From positions 1-44,877 of the forward strand of contig CANQHZ010000022.1 of assembly GCA_947623805.1 (NCBI GenBank): a stretch of 44,877 nt of DNA, in the 5' to 3' direction. The DNA comes from an uncultured Lachnospiraceae bacterium (GTDB taxonomy: Bacteria > Bacillota > Clostridia > Lachnospirales > Lachnospiraceae). The notes beneath the pieces are model-generated. The model ran no database searches, was not told where the DNA came from, and was given only the letters and a program-made list of their open reading frames with translations. Shown here piece by piece: positions 33,228 through 41,816 of the stretch; position 1 is the stretch's first letter; each line of letters opens with the position of its first letter. The position numbers and the translations under genes were made by a program.

Positions 33228-34437
33228 CGTCCATCTCCTCTGAAAATAAATTTATAATATGATTTTTTAGCCCCATGTTTTTTATTTTTTTCTCAATAGC
33301 ACTATAAGCATACTGTGACGCAATCACTATCGGAAGACACTCCTCTGCCCGTAGTTCATCAGGGGATAACACTCTATTACCGTATACTTCCATTCCAGTG
33401 TAATTCAAATTTGAATCAATCACACCCTTTATCAACTTTTCAGAAATTATATTTAATTGGACCAACATTGCTGTATTGGTTCCGGCCCCCCATACATAAT
33501 ATCCCTTTCCCGTATCATAGTCATACATTCTCTTTCGCATCCGTGTAGCAAAATCCGCGCATTGTTCCAAATATGCACTCATACCACCATTCGTATCATC
33601 AGTATATTCTTTTTGTTTATAATTTAGATAACAATCAGACTCTGCTTTTCTCCAGAGACTGATGGAATTACCTGCTAATCCCATAATGTTAATATGACTT
33701 CTTTCAAGCCGTTCAAACACATAACCTTCTAAATTCATAAGATACTGCAAACTTTTTTTATCAAAGTAATTGATATGCTCTATAGAAAACTCCTGATATA
33801 AGTCCTTATGTTCACAAAACAAAGAGACATCAGGCACAACAATTATAATCCTCCCCCCTTGTTTAAGCATCGTCCTACATTGCTGAATGCTTGCATGTAT
33901 ATCCATTAAATGTTCAAGAACACCGCATAAAATAATAATATCAAACTTCTTTTGACGTAATTCCGGAATATCATCTCCTAATTCGCCCTGGTAAACCTGT
34001 ATGCCATAATAATCCATCGCATAATCGCAATTTTCCTGAGATGGCTCAACTCCATACAAATTGCAATATCCTGCTACCTTTAGCTCATTTAGAAGACCTC
34101 CAAACGCACATCCAACATCCATAATATCAGCCTCAAGCGGTACAGTTTTTTCAATCAGTCTGACTACATGACGATACAATTCGATAAGATCCGGTGATAT
34201 GCTGTGATAGTTGCCTCCCTCGTATCTGGACATAAGCTCATAATAATCATCCAACGGCATTGATTCTTCAATATTCCCTGCGTAATATAATCCGCATTTT
34301 GAACATGAAAAAACATCATACCCTACAAATGGAACAATTAACCTACAAGGCGAAAAATCACGTTTGAATATTTTTTCATTGCTTTCGTTAATCGTGCCAC
34401 AGCACGGACATTTTTCTCTCATTATCCTTTTTAACAT
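33217..34437 (-). CDS. Sugar C-methyltransferase-like protein with zinc-binding N-terminus
   Basis: A 406-aa protein. N-terminal zinc ribbon (CPCCG near residue 10, CSKCG near 45), a SAM-binding Rossmann domain (IMDVGCAFGGLLNEL near 104, CGVLEHLMDIHAS, GGRIIIVVPD), and a C-terminal Rossmann-like domain (GYYVWGAGTNTAMLVQLN ... VIASQYAY). This zinc finger/methyltransferase/C-terminal arrangement matches the C-methyltransferases of deoxysugar pathways (TylC3/NovU type, PF08421-PF13489-PF08484). These methylate carbon next to a keto group. It may methylate the keto sugar or ring ketone made in this locus (inference). AAAGGAG lies 12 nt before the start. Confidence 0.82.
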   Translation of the reverse strand: MLKRIMREKCPCCGTINESNEKIFKRDFSPCRLIVPFVGYDVFSCSKCGLYYAGNIEESMPLDDYYELMSRYEGGNYHSISPDLIELYRHVVRLIEKTVPLEADIMDVGCAFGGLLNELKVAGYCNLYGVEPSQENCDYAMDYYGIQVYQGELGDDIPELRQKKFDIIILCGVLEHLMDIHASIQQCRTMLKQGGRIIIVVPDVSLFCEHKDLYQEFSIEHINYFDKKSLQYLMNLEGYVFERLERSHINIMGLAGNSISLWRKAESDCYLNYKQKEYTDDTNGGMSAYLEQCADFATRMRKRMYDYDTGKGYYVWGAGTNTAMLVQLNIISEKLIKGVIDSNLNYTGMEVYGNRVLSPDELRAEECLPIVIASQYAYSAIEKKIKNMGLKNHIINLFSEEMDDDK

Positions 34438-34468
34438 TTATTATTAATTCTCCTTTCAAGTATCCATC

Positions 34469-34987
34469 CTATGGTTGTTTAATCGTTTCTTCGCCAGTTA
34501 ATGCATTAATGCCTAATTCTACTTTATTATCTTCATGTCGCTGAATTAATTCTATCCAGTTTCCTTCTGGATCCCTGCAAAAACAGCATAAATTATTATT
34601 GCACATTTTGTGTATCTTTGTTTTTTGTACTCCCTGTTTGCTTTTGATTACTTCTACTGTCCTATATATGTCATCAATTTCAAAAGCCAAATGCCCCATG
34701 CCCGTCATAAAAATAGGATAGTCCAAAGGGAGCTGCGGTATTTCATTCAACTTCGACGTTATCTTGACCAGCTCCAGCATATCACCTTGACCATTCTGCC
34801 TACCATATGGCGTAATAAGCTTTGTTGTCACTATTTCTGCACACGTAACTCCTAATAATTCATCAAGCAAATTATTTTGATCAGGGGCATTGCTACATAT
34901 TGTTACCATATCAAAAACAGTCTTATAAAATGCCTCTAATCGCAAAATATCTTTAACATAAATTCCCATGTGTCGAATTGAAATCAT
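34469..34987 (-). CDS. Vicinal oxygen chelate (VOC/glyoxalase-fold) enzyme
   Basis: A 172-aa protein with two glyoxalase half-domains and the four metal ligands in the expected places: His6, Glu72 (MLELVK), His99 (MGHLAFEI) and Glu146 (NWIELIQ). VOC enzymes use a metal to do isomerisation, epimerisation or lyase chemistry. Small VOC proteins that epimerise 2-epi-5-epi-valiolone (CetB, ValD) accompany DHQ-synthase-like cyclases in aminocyclitol pathways; here such a cyclase is two genes away. That parallel is an inference. AGGAG lies 10 nt before ATG. Confidence 0.82.
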   Translation of the reverse strand: MISIRHMGIYVKDILRLEAFYKTVFDMVTICSNAPDQNNLLDELLGVTCAEIVTTKLITPYGRQNGQGDMLELVKITSKLNEIPQLPLDYPIFMTGMGHLAFEIDDIYRTVEVIKSKQGVQKTKIHKMCNNNLCCFCRDPEGNWIELIQRHEDNKVELGINALTGEETIKQP

Positions 34988-35062
34988 GCACTTATTACTC
35001 CTCTTGTTTTAATACTTATTTATATAATCAAATTTAGAGCTAATCCATGCATAGTAAATCAC

Positions 35063-35821
35063 TTAAGCTTTCAGATTAGCTCCCGCATCGGCAACTACAA
35101 CACTCCCTGTCATAATTGCCGAATCCTCCGATATCAAGAACAATACAGTCCTTGCCACTTCTTCCGGCATAATTACTTTACCCAACAGATTTTGGCTTTT
35201 AAAACGTTCAAAGTTTTTGTTTTCCCACAAATCAGTCGCTGTAGGGCCAGGACAAAGACAGTTGATGCGCACATCTGGAGCATAATTTTTTGCCAATAAC
35301 TGCGTAAATTGAATCAGAGCCGCTTTTGAGGAAGCATAGGCATAATTTGTTCTGCCATATACAGCGCTTTGTAATCCTACATTTGATGCAATATTTAATA
35401 CGCATCCCTTACTTTCTCTTATCATTGGCAAAAACGCTTTGCAGCAATATACTGTTGCATTTACATTAGTTTCAAATACTGTCTCCCAGTTGTCTTCATT
35501 TATTTCCTCTAATGCCGCCGTTTTTAATACGCCAATACTATTGACAAGAACATCCAACCGCTGAAACTTTTCCAAAATTATTTCACGTAACTTCTCTATT
35601 TCATCTTTCTGCGTCATGTCACATGAAATGAAAACAGCCTGCCCGCCTTTTTTACGTATTTTTTCTTCTTCAGCCAGTCCCCGCTTTTTACCTCGCCCTA
35701 CCAGAATAACCGAAGCACCTTCATCAGCAGCCAATTCTGCAGCTGCGGCTCCAATACCCGATGTACCGCCTGTTATCAATACGATTTTTCCATCCAGCTT
35801 TCCCATAATTTCTTCTTTCAT
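35063..35821 (-). CDS. Short-chain dehydrogenase/reductase (classical SDR)
   Basis: A 252-aa classical SDR: ITGGTSGIG for cofactor binding near residue 16, VNSIGV in place of NNAG, NIASNVG with catalytic Ser/Asn and YAYASSKAA (Y-x3-K), then CPGPTATDLW. The C-terminal SVVVADAGANLKA is typical. Substrate unknown; as part of the run with the cyclase and VOC enzyme it may reduce or oxidise a ring or side-chain ketone, and it is also a candidate for the YerF-like reduction after TPP-dependent acetyl transfer. The start may be 35821 or 35806 (MGKLDGK). Confidence 0.88.
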   Translation of the reverse strand: MKEEIMGKLDGKIVLITGGTSGIGAAAAELAADEGASVILVGRGKKRGLAEEEKIRKKGGQAVFISCDMTQKDEIEKLREIILEKFQRLDVLVNSIGVLKTAALEEINEDNWETVFETNVNATVYCCKAFLPMIRESKGCVLNIASNVGLQSAVYGRTNYAYASSKAALIQFTQLLAKNYAPDVRINCLCPGPTATDLWENKNFERFKSQNLLGKVIMPEEVARTVLFLISEDSAIMTGSVVVADAGANLKA

Positions 35822-35873
35822 ACTTCATTCCAATTCACTTGTTTTCCATATTAGCTTCTCATCATCCATTCTG

Positions 35874-36968
35874 TTAAAAAGCATTCTTCAACAAGACAAT
35901 CAATTCTTCCACAGCTTTCTCTACTTCACTTCGTTCCAAATCATGTACTATCTCCAGCTCCAAACCATCATTTTTAAACAAAACCGCCGTATAGTTCATA
36001 TCAACCTGTTTCTTGTCTTTCCTTATTGCCTTCATAATCTCATCCATATCAGACAGACTGCTAAGTTGAAATCCATTTTTTTCTTCCAGCAGCGGTATCG
36101 GCAGAATTTTCAAAAGCAAATCTTGAATGTCATTTTTCAGATGTTCGCTAAGCCATCCTCTCCTGTATGATACCTCATCCGCAACAATAGTGCCCATCGC
36201 AACAGCCGTTCCATGAGGAATTGCATAATTTGTCACGGTTTCAAAAGCGTGTCCAAAAGTGTGTGCAAAATTTAAGTGTATACGCACTCCGCGGTCATAC
36301 TCATCCGCCTCTATAAACGCTTTTTTAAATTCCAAGGATTTTCGGACATATTCTTCAATTTTGTGTCCATCTTTTTGAAGTATATACGGCAAATCCTGAC
36401 GAAGCTTCACCAAGTCCCTGCTGCCTGCCATAACATTGAATTTTACGACTTCTCCCATTCCGCTCATGAAATCTATCTGTGACAGTGTGTCAAAAAATTT
36501 AGGACAGATATGCAGCTCATCAGGCGGATAAAATGTTCCCAAAAGGTTCTTAAACTTTTTATAATTCAGCGATGTCTTGCTCCCTATACAGCTATCACAC
36601 GATGCCAACAGCGTAGTCGGTACAAATACCCATTTAATCCCCCTGTACAGTATATTTGCAGCAAATCCCGTAATATCCTGAATAATCCCGCCGCCAATGG
36701 AAATCAAAGTAATATTTCGCTTTCCCGGAAGCTCTGTCATTTTTTCACATATGCTTAGTGCCGTCTCAATTACCTTATTTTCTTCCTTGGCTTCTATCAG
36801 CATAATAGCTTCTGACGGTATATGCTCAATCAGTTTGTCCTTATACAGTTCATAGACATTTTTATCAATCACCCATAGGGATTGATCGATTACCGCAAGT
36901 TTTTTGATAAAATCGAAATCCTTTTCAAAGTATACTTGATATGTTTTTGAATGCGCCTTTATGTCCAT
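35874..36968 (-). CDS. 3-dehydroquinate-synthase-like sugar-phosphate cyclase
   Basis: A 364-aa protein of the DHQ synthase superfamily: GGGIIQDITGFAANILYRG near 92, PTTLLASCDSCIGSKTSLN near 117, KNLLGTFYPP near 140. The zinc ligands are Glu173 (MGEVVKF), His236 (AHTFGHAFE) and His252 (IPHGTAVA), with the 16-residue His spacing of the family. DHQ synthase uses NAD+ and Zn2+ to cyclise DAHP; relatives make 2-epi-5-epi-valiolone, 2-deoxy-scyllo-inosose and others. It differs from housekeeping AroB (SCIGSKTSLN versus SSVGGKTGVN) and no shikimate genes surround it, so a special cyclitol or another ring product is more likely than shikimate synthesis. GAGGGAG lies 8 nt before ATG. Confidence 0.85.
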   Translation of the reverse strand: MDIKAHSKTYQVYFEKDFDFIKKLAVIDQSLWVIDKNVYELYKDKLIEHIPSEAIMLIEAKEENKVIETALSICEKMTELPGKRNITLISIGGGIIQDITGFAANILYRGIKWVFVPTTLLASCDSCIGSKTSLNYKKFKNLLGTFYPPDELHICPKFFDTLSQIDFMSGMGEVVKFNVMAGSRDLVKLRQDLPYILQKDGHKIEEYVRKSLEFKKAFIEADEYDRGVRIHLNFAHTFGHAFETVTNYAIPHGTAVAMGTIVADEVSYRRGWLSEHLKNDIQDLLLKILPIPLLEEKNGFQLSSLSDMDEIMKAIRKDKKQVDMNYTAVLFKNDGLELEIVHDLERSEVEKAVEELIVLLKNAF

Positions 36969-36982
36969 GATTAAATCTCCCT

Positions 36983-38779
36983 CTAAATCATTTTTATATA
37001 CATATTTTTCTCAAGTTCTTCTCTTGGCAGAAACGGAGCCAAGTCCTCCAACGGCGGTGAGACCAATGTCCCGTCCTCCAATTTTTTAGTCGCTGATTTC
37101 GGTTCATATATCTGCTCTGTATCTGTGAAGACTTCTGCAATAAGCGGTCCGTTATAGTCCAATGTAGCTTTGATAAAATTCTTTAATTTATCATTACTCC
37201 CACACGAAAAATATTTATACCCATACGCCCATGCCAGCTTTTCCATATTAGGAAAAGAAAGGTCTTGGCTTTCAGGCCCAATGCCTACTGGCTTTCTCCC
37301 GCCAAAAACATTTCTTTGTGTTAAGCGTATCTGATGATAACCTTGATTATTTATTACATATATTTTTATAGGAAGCTTATTTGTGATTATAGTCTGCAGC
37401 TCTTGAAGATTCATCTGAATGCTTCCATCCCCTGCAATACATATAAGCGGTTTCTTTTCATCGGCTATACAGACTCCTATCGCTGCGGGCAGTTCATATC
37501 CCATCGAAGACAATGCACAATTCATGATAAATCTTTGATTTTCTTTTATGATATATGCCTGACTCCCGACTACACTTGCGGAGCCGTTTGCTACAACAGT
37601 ATTCATCCCTTTCGGTATCGCTTTACTCAATTCATTTATAAACGCATATACGTTGCACTTTTCGCTATCCTCATAATGCTTACTTTGCACAACCGGATAT
37701 TTTTGTTTCCAAAGCCGACATTGTGATATCCATTCTTTTTTTGGTTCAATATCTTTACCGACTTTCTGCAGCATTTCCTCCATAAAGCTTTTGATATCAT
37801 AGCAGACAGGCATATCCACTCTTATAGTAGGCTTTTTTAATTCTTCTCTGTCAATGTCAACCGCTATTACGAACGCCTCTCTTGCCCATGTATTAACATC
37901 GTATCCAACTTGATAGATGTTCAGTCGGCTTCCTAAGGATATCAACAAATCACTGTTCTGAACAGCAAAATTTCCAGCTCTGTCTCCCATAATTCCTGCT
38001 CTACCCACATAAAAGCAAGAATCCGTCGGCAGCAAATCAATACTGTTCCATCCTGTTACGACAGGTATCTGCAGTTCTTCTGTCAATTTACGAAAAATCT
38101 CATATCCGCCTGATATCCTAATCGCATTTCCGCCATATAAGACAGGTCTTTTTGCTTCTTTTATTTTTTCCCTAATTTTGTCCCAATCTACGAAATCATC
38201 TGTGTCACACTTTTCATTATATTGAAAAGAAGACAGATTATCAGTCTCAATATAGCTGCCCTGAATATCCAACGGTATGTCCACCCAGCATGGACCCGGA
38301 CGCCCATTTACGGCGATATATAAGGCTTTGTCCAGACAAAACTTAATTCTGCGGGGTTCTTCAAGCATCTCGCAATACTTCGTCATTCCTGAAATCGCAC
38401 CGATAATATCAAATTCCTGATTTCCCAAGGTACGAAGCTTTAATCCACTGTGCTTTACTGTCAAAGTGCTTTTGGTCTGTCCTGAGATAACAAGCATTGG
38501 AATGGAATCCATATACGCGCCTGCGACCCCGTTTAACGCATTGATGGCGCCGGGACCGCTCGTCACGCAGACAACGGCTATTTTATTGTTCACACGCGCA
38601 TAAGCCTCCGCCGCTATAGCGCTTGCCTGTTCATGGTGATTATATGTGCAGTGCAATCCTGCTTTGTGTCCGAATGCGTCATTAAGGTGCATGGCGCCTC
38701 CACCCACCACTGTAAAAACATCTGAAATCCCATGTGAGACAAGATATTCAGCAATATAGTCGGCAACTCTAATTTTCAT
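36983..38779 (-). CDS. Thiamine-diphosphate-dependent enzyme, acetolactate-synthase-like (YerE-like candidate)
   Basis: A 598-aa protein with the three domains of the acetolactate synthase/pyruvate oxidase family. The catalytic Glu50 lies in NHHEQASAIAAEAYAR, a middle domain includes NGRPGPCWVDIPLD, and the C-terminal ThDP motif is AGDGSIQMNLQEL ... VINNQGY. These enzymes decarboxylate a 2-oxo acid and pass the carbanion to an acceptor. No regulatory subunit gene is near, so valine/isoleucine synthesis is unlikely. In Yersinia, the related YerE adds the two-carbon unit of pyruvate to CDP-4-keto-3,6-dideoxyglucose to make yersiniose; the required rfbF, rfbG and rfbH are all in this locus. That role is an inference. 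It sits 14 bp from the cyclase gene. Confidence 0.88.
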   Translation of the reverse strand: MKIRVADYIAEYLVSHGISDVFTVVGGGAMHLNDAFGHKAGLHCTYNHHEQASAIAAEAYARVNNKIAVVCVTSGPGAINALNGVAGAYMDSIPMLVISGQTKSTLTVKHSGLKLRTLGNQEFDIIGAISGMTKYCEMLEEPRRIKFCLDKALYIAVNGRPGPCWVDIPLDIQGSYIETDNLSSFQYNEKCDTDDFVDWDKIREKIKEAKRPVLYGGNAIRISGGYEIFRKLTEELQIPVVTGWNSIDLLPTDSCFYVGRAGIMGDRAGNFAVQNSDLLISLGSRLNIYQVGYDVNTWAREAFVIAVDIDREELKKPTIRVDMPVCYDIKSFMEEMLQKVGKDIEPKKEWISQCRLWKQKYPVVQSKHYEDSEKCNVYAFINELSKAIPKGMNTVVANGSASVVGSQAYIIKENQRFIMNCALSSMGYELPAAIGVCIADEKKPLICIAGDGSIQMNLQELQTIITNKLPIKIYVINNQGYHQIRLTQRNVFGGRKPVGIGPESQDLSFPNMEKLAWAYGYKYFSCGSNDKLKNFIKATLDYNGPLIAEVFTDTEQIYEPKSATKKLEDGTLVSPPLEDLAPFLPREELEKNMYIKMI

Positions 38780-38799
38780 ACAAATTCGTTTCCTTTATT

Positions 38800-40410
38800 C
38801 TACACATAATAGCTGTCTGTTATAAAAGTTATCTTTTCTTTCAGCCCTGAACGTTCCAGACTGTTTTTAACATCCTCATTGATTTCCTGTGCGCGTTCCT
38901 TTGTAAACGTATATTCCATATTGGCATTCACGTAATTTGTTGTCCTCGCCATGTCATATCCGTCAAAACCGGCAAGCGCAATGTCAGACACTTCACTGTC
39001 TTTAAATATTTTTAACAGCATAAATAACGGATTATCCCGCATATGTGCTTTTTCATCCAACAGCCTGCCATAATTTAAAACATAATCGAATGTTTCGGAG
39101 GAACTTGTTATGTTTGAAGTTGCGATTATCCTTGTTTCCGAGCCTTTAGCCTTCAATCGCGTTGCCATCTGAACATACCTTTTGGCATTTGACATAAACA
39201 GGAAATCGACCTTATACAAATCAGGCAAAAAATTAACCGAAATTACTAATGGATTATATTTTTTCATGTACTCTAGAATTCTTTCTTTTTGTAAATACAC
39301 ATTATTGCCTGAACCTAAAACCAAAACATGCCTATTATGCAATATTCCGCTTAGTTCAGCATATACTTCTGCGTCTTCACATTCCTTGTTTTGATATTCC
39401 ATATATAGTTCTTCGATATAATTTTCATCATAAAGAAGCTTTTTCTCCGAACATATACTTGCCAGTATTTTGTTTATTGATTTTACAGATAATGTCCCCT
39501 TATCCTGTAGGAATGCCACATAATTCGGATGGCAGTCATTCGAAGCCGAAAGGAAAAATTTAAAACTGTACCCCCAATGTATCTGACGATATATATCCAG
39601 CATTGTGACATCAATAGCCTCCAACAGCTGATGTGTACGATAATTTTTTCCATTATGTTCATTCATATACATAGACAACAGCTCCGTCGGCGCATTGCCT
39701 GCGCTTTTTCCCATGCCGTATAAAGTTCCATCTATAATCAGGGTTCTGTCCAGTTCCTTTTCCAGCACTTCTATGCAGTTAGCATATGCCAGCTGGAAAT
39801 TGTTATGTGCATGATAACCTAATCCAATCTCAGGTTTCAACTGTCGGTCTGCCATGACAAAATAATGCTCTAACTGCTGCTTATGCAATAAACCATATGT
39901 GTCAACAAGTGAAAACGCATAGGGGCATATATCATTTACCAATTTGACAAGCTCCGCAAATTCTTCATCATTATAGCTAGTAATAGATACTGCCTGCGCA
40001 AAGACAGCATATCCTTTTTGCTTTAGTAAACTGCAAAAGCGAATGGCCTCATGCATCTTTCCCTTTTTAAAAATGACGCGTATGCCATCAAGATAAGATT
40101 CACTGCACATCTGCACATTCTCTATTCCACAAGTTCCAAAATCTATCATGCCAACCACCATGGAACTGTCTCTCTTTAACTCACCATATGAACGTTCTAC
40201 GCTTTTCGTATCAGGAAATATACTGCGTTCGTAATCATATTCCCTCCGCTCATCTAAAAAACCGACCTCAATGATATCCAATCCGGCACTCACAAGACGT
40301 TCAAAAATAGTTACAATATTATCATGCCCAAATTTCCAGTCATTAAGATAGCCGCCATCTCTCAATGTACAATCCAGTAATTTGATTTGTCCCATAGATT
40401 TTGTGTCCAT
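38800..40410 (-). CDS. DRE-TIM aldolase (HMGL-like) fused to an unrecognised Rossmann-like domain
   Basis: A 536-aa protein. Residues 8-290 are a DRE-TIM metallolyase domain: LLDCTLRDGG with Asp13 and Arg17, VDTYG, and GYHAHNN with His200 and His202 as metal ligands. Relatives cleave or form 4-hydroxy-2-oxo acids with pyruvate (4-hydroxy-2-oxovalerate aldolase) or condense acyl-CoA. Residues 360-536 form a second domain beginning HVLVLGSGNNVYL, with VDFLFMSNAKRY and DIALAGFDGYDM; it looks nucleotide- or sugar-binding, but I do not recognise it. It is next to the TPP enzyme, so it could supply or extend the 2-oxo acid (inference). AAAGG precedes ATG 40410 at a short distance. Confidence 0.8.
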   Translation of the reverse strand: MDTKSMGQIKLLDCTLRDGGYLNDWKFGHDNIVTIFERLVSAGLDIIEVGFLDERREYDYERSIFPDTKSVERSYGELKRDSSMVVGMIDFGTCGIENVQMCSESYLDGIRVIFKKGKMHEAIRFCSLLKQKGYAVFAQAVSITSYNDEEFAELVKLVNDICPYAFSLVDTYGLLHKQQLEHYFVMADRQLKPEIGLGYHAHNNFQLAYANCIEVLEKELDRTLIIDGTLYGMGKSAGNAPTELLSMYMNEHNGKNYRTHQLLEAIDVTMLDIYRQIHWGYSFKFFLSASNDCHPNYVAFLQDKGTLSVKSINKILASICSEKKLLYDENYIEELYMEYQNKECEDAEVYAELSGILHNRHVLVLGSGNNVYLQKERILEYMKKYNPLVISVNFLPDLYKVDFLFMSNAKRYVQMATRLKAKGSETRIIATSNITSSSETFDYVLNYGRLLDEKAHMRDNPLFMLLKIFKDSEVSDIALAGFDGYDMARTTNYVNANMEYTFTKERAQEINEDVKNSLERSGLKEKITFITDSYYV

Positions 40411-40446
40411 ATACCTTTCAAAAAATTATAGTTCATATTCAGTCCC

Positions 40447-41787
40447 TTATATTTCTGCCGCCTCTATTATTGTTTTTGCCATATAGTCAATCATCTCGTC
40501 CGTCATTCCCGGATATACGCCTACCCAGAATGAATCATTCATAATTCTGTCCGTATTTTCCAGTGAACCCACGACTCTGTAGCCTTCTTTGCTTTCGCGC
40601 ATTCCGTCAAAACATGGATGCTTTACCAGATTGCCCGCGAATAACATTCTCGTCTGAATGCCTTTGCTTTCTATATACTGTACAGCCTTATTTCTGCTCA
40701 CTCCAGTTTTGCATGTTATTAAAAAGCCAAACCAGCTCGGTTTTGAATTGTCACATGCGACGGGCAGTATAAGCTTGTCCCCCGTTCCTGACAACGCATT
40801 TTTCAGTCTTTCAAAGTTATGGTGTCTTCTTTTCACAAAGCTTGGAAACTTTTCAAGCTGTGCGCAGCCTATTGCCGCCTGCATATCGGTAGCCTTTAGA
40901 TTATATCCAAAATGCGAGTACACATATTTGTGGTCATACCCAAGCGGAAGTTCACCATATTGCTTGTCAAAACGATGCCCGCATAAGTTATCATGACCTG
41001 AAGGGCATACGCAATCACGCCCCCAATCTCTAAACGAACGTATTGCCTTATGCAGCAGTGCATTGTCTGTGTAAACCGCTCCGCCTTCGCCCATTGTCAT
41101 ATGATGCGGCGGATAAAAGCTAGATGTGCCGATATCACCTATCGTGCCCGTAAATTTTTCTACGCCGTCTATAGTGTACTTAGAGCCTAACGCATCGCAG
41201 TTATCCTCTACAAGCCACAGATTATGTCTGTCGCAGAAAGCCTTAACCGCCGACAGGTCAAACGGATTGCCAAGCGTGTGCGCTATCATAACCGCCTTGG
41301 TCTTTTCGGATAATGCTTCTTCAAGCATGGTTGTATCTATATTGTACTGAGGAATAGTCACATCGACAAACACCGGCACTGCTCCGTATTGTATTATAGG
41401 CGCAACCGTGGTAGGAAATCCCGCCGCCACGGTAATCACCTCATCGCCGCGTTTTATGCTTTTTTCCCCAAGCAGAGGCGATGTCAACGCCATAAAGGCA
41501 ATCAGGTTTGCCGATGAACCCGAGTTTACAAGTGAGCAGTATTTTATTCCAAGATAATCAGCAAACTTTCTTTCAAATTCGTCAGTATATCTGCCTGATG
41601 TCAGCCAAAACTCCAACGCGCTGTCTACCAAGTTAATCATTTCAGCACTGTCATAGACTCTGGACGCATACGGTATTCGCTGTCCTTCTTCAAATTCTTT
41701 TTTCGTATTATGATATGTGTCTGCATATTCCCTCACCATAGCAAGAATGTCCGCTCTTGCCTGCTGCTCTGTCTTATTTTCAAACAT
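40447..41787 (-). CDS. rfbH: CDP-6-deoxy-4-keto-glucose 3-dehydrase (E1, PLP/[2Fe-2S])
   Basis: A 446-aa DegT/DnrJ-fold enzyme in which the usual PLP-binding lysine is replaced by His (FYPPHHMTMGEGGAV, His228/229), the hallmark of E1 3-dehydrases. The [2Fe-2S] cysteines are visible at Cys196 (EDNCDAL) and in RDCVCPSGHDNLCGHRF (Cys259, Cys261, Cys269). It removes the C3 hydroxyl of CDP-4-keto-6-deoxyglucose to give CDP-4-keto-3,6-dideoxyglucose together with an NADH-dependent flavin/iron-sulfur reductase (E3). No E3 gene lies in the window. AGAGGAG lies 6 nt before ATG. It follows rfbF by 29 bp. Confidence 0.95.
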   Translation of the reverse strand: MFENKTEQQARADILAMVREYADTYHNTKKEFEEGQRIPYASRVYDSAEMINLVDSALEFWLTSGRYTDEFERKFADYLGIKYCSLVNSGSSANLIAFMALTSPLLGEKSIKRGDEVITVAAGFPTTVAPIIQYGAVPVFVDVTIPQYNIDTTMLEEALSEKTKAVMIAHTLGNPFDLSAVKAFCDRHNLWLVEDNCDALGSKYTIDGVEKFTGTIGDIGTSSFYPPHHMTMGEGGAVYTDNALLHKAIRSFRDWGRDCVCPSGHDNLCGHRFDKQYGELPLGYDHKYVYSHFGYNLKATDMQAAIGCAQLEKFPSFVKRRHHNFERLKNALSGTGDKLILPVACDNSKPSWFGFLITCKTGVSRNKAVQYIESKGIQTRMLFAGNLVKHPCFDGMRESKEGYRVVGSLENTDRIMNDSFWVGVYPGMTDEMIDYMAKTIIEAAEI

Positions 41788-41816
41788 AATATTCTCCTCT
41801 TATATCGCCTACTGCC

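Noticed and set aside
35874-36968. Calling the cyclase gene aroB (shikimate pathway)
   Set aside because: Key loop differs from AroB, no aromatic-pathway genes are near, and the glycan context gives a better explanation; left as a cyclase of unknown product.
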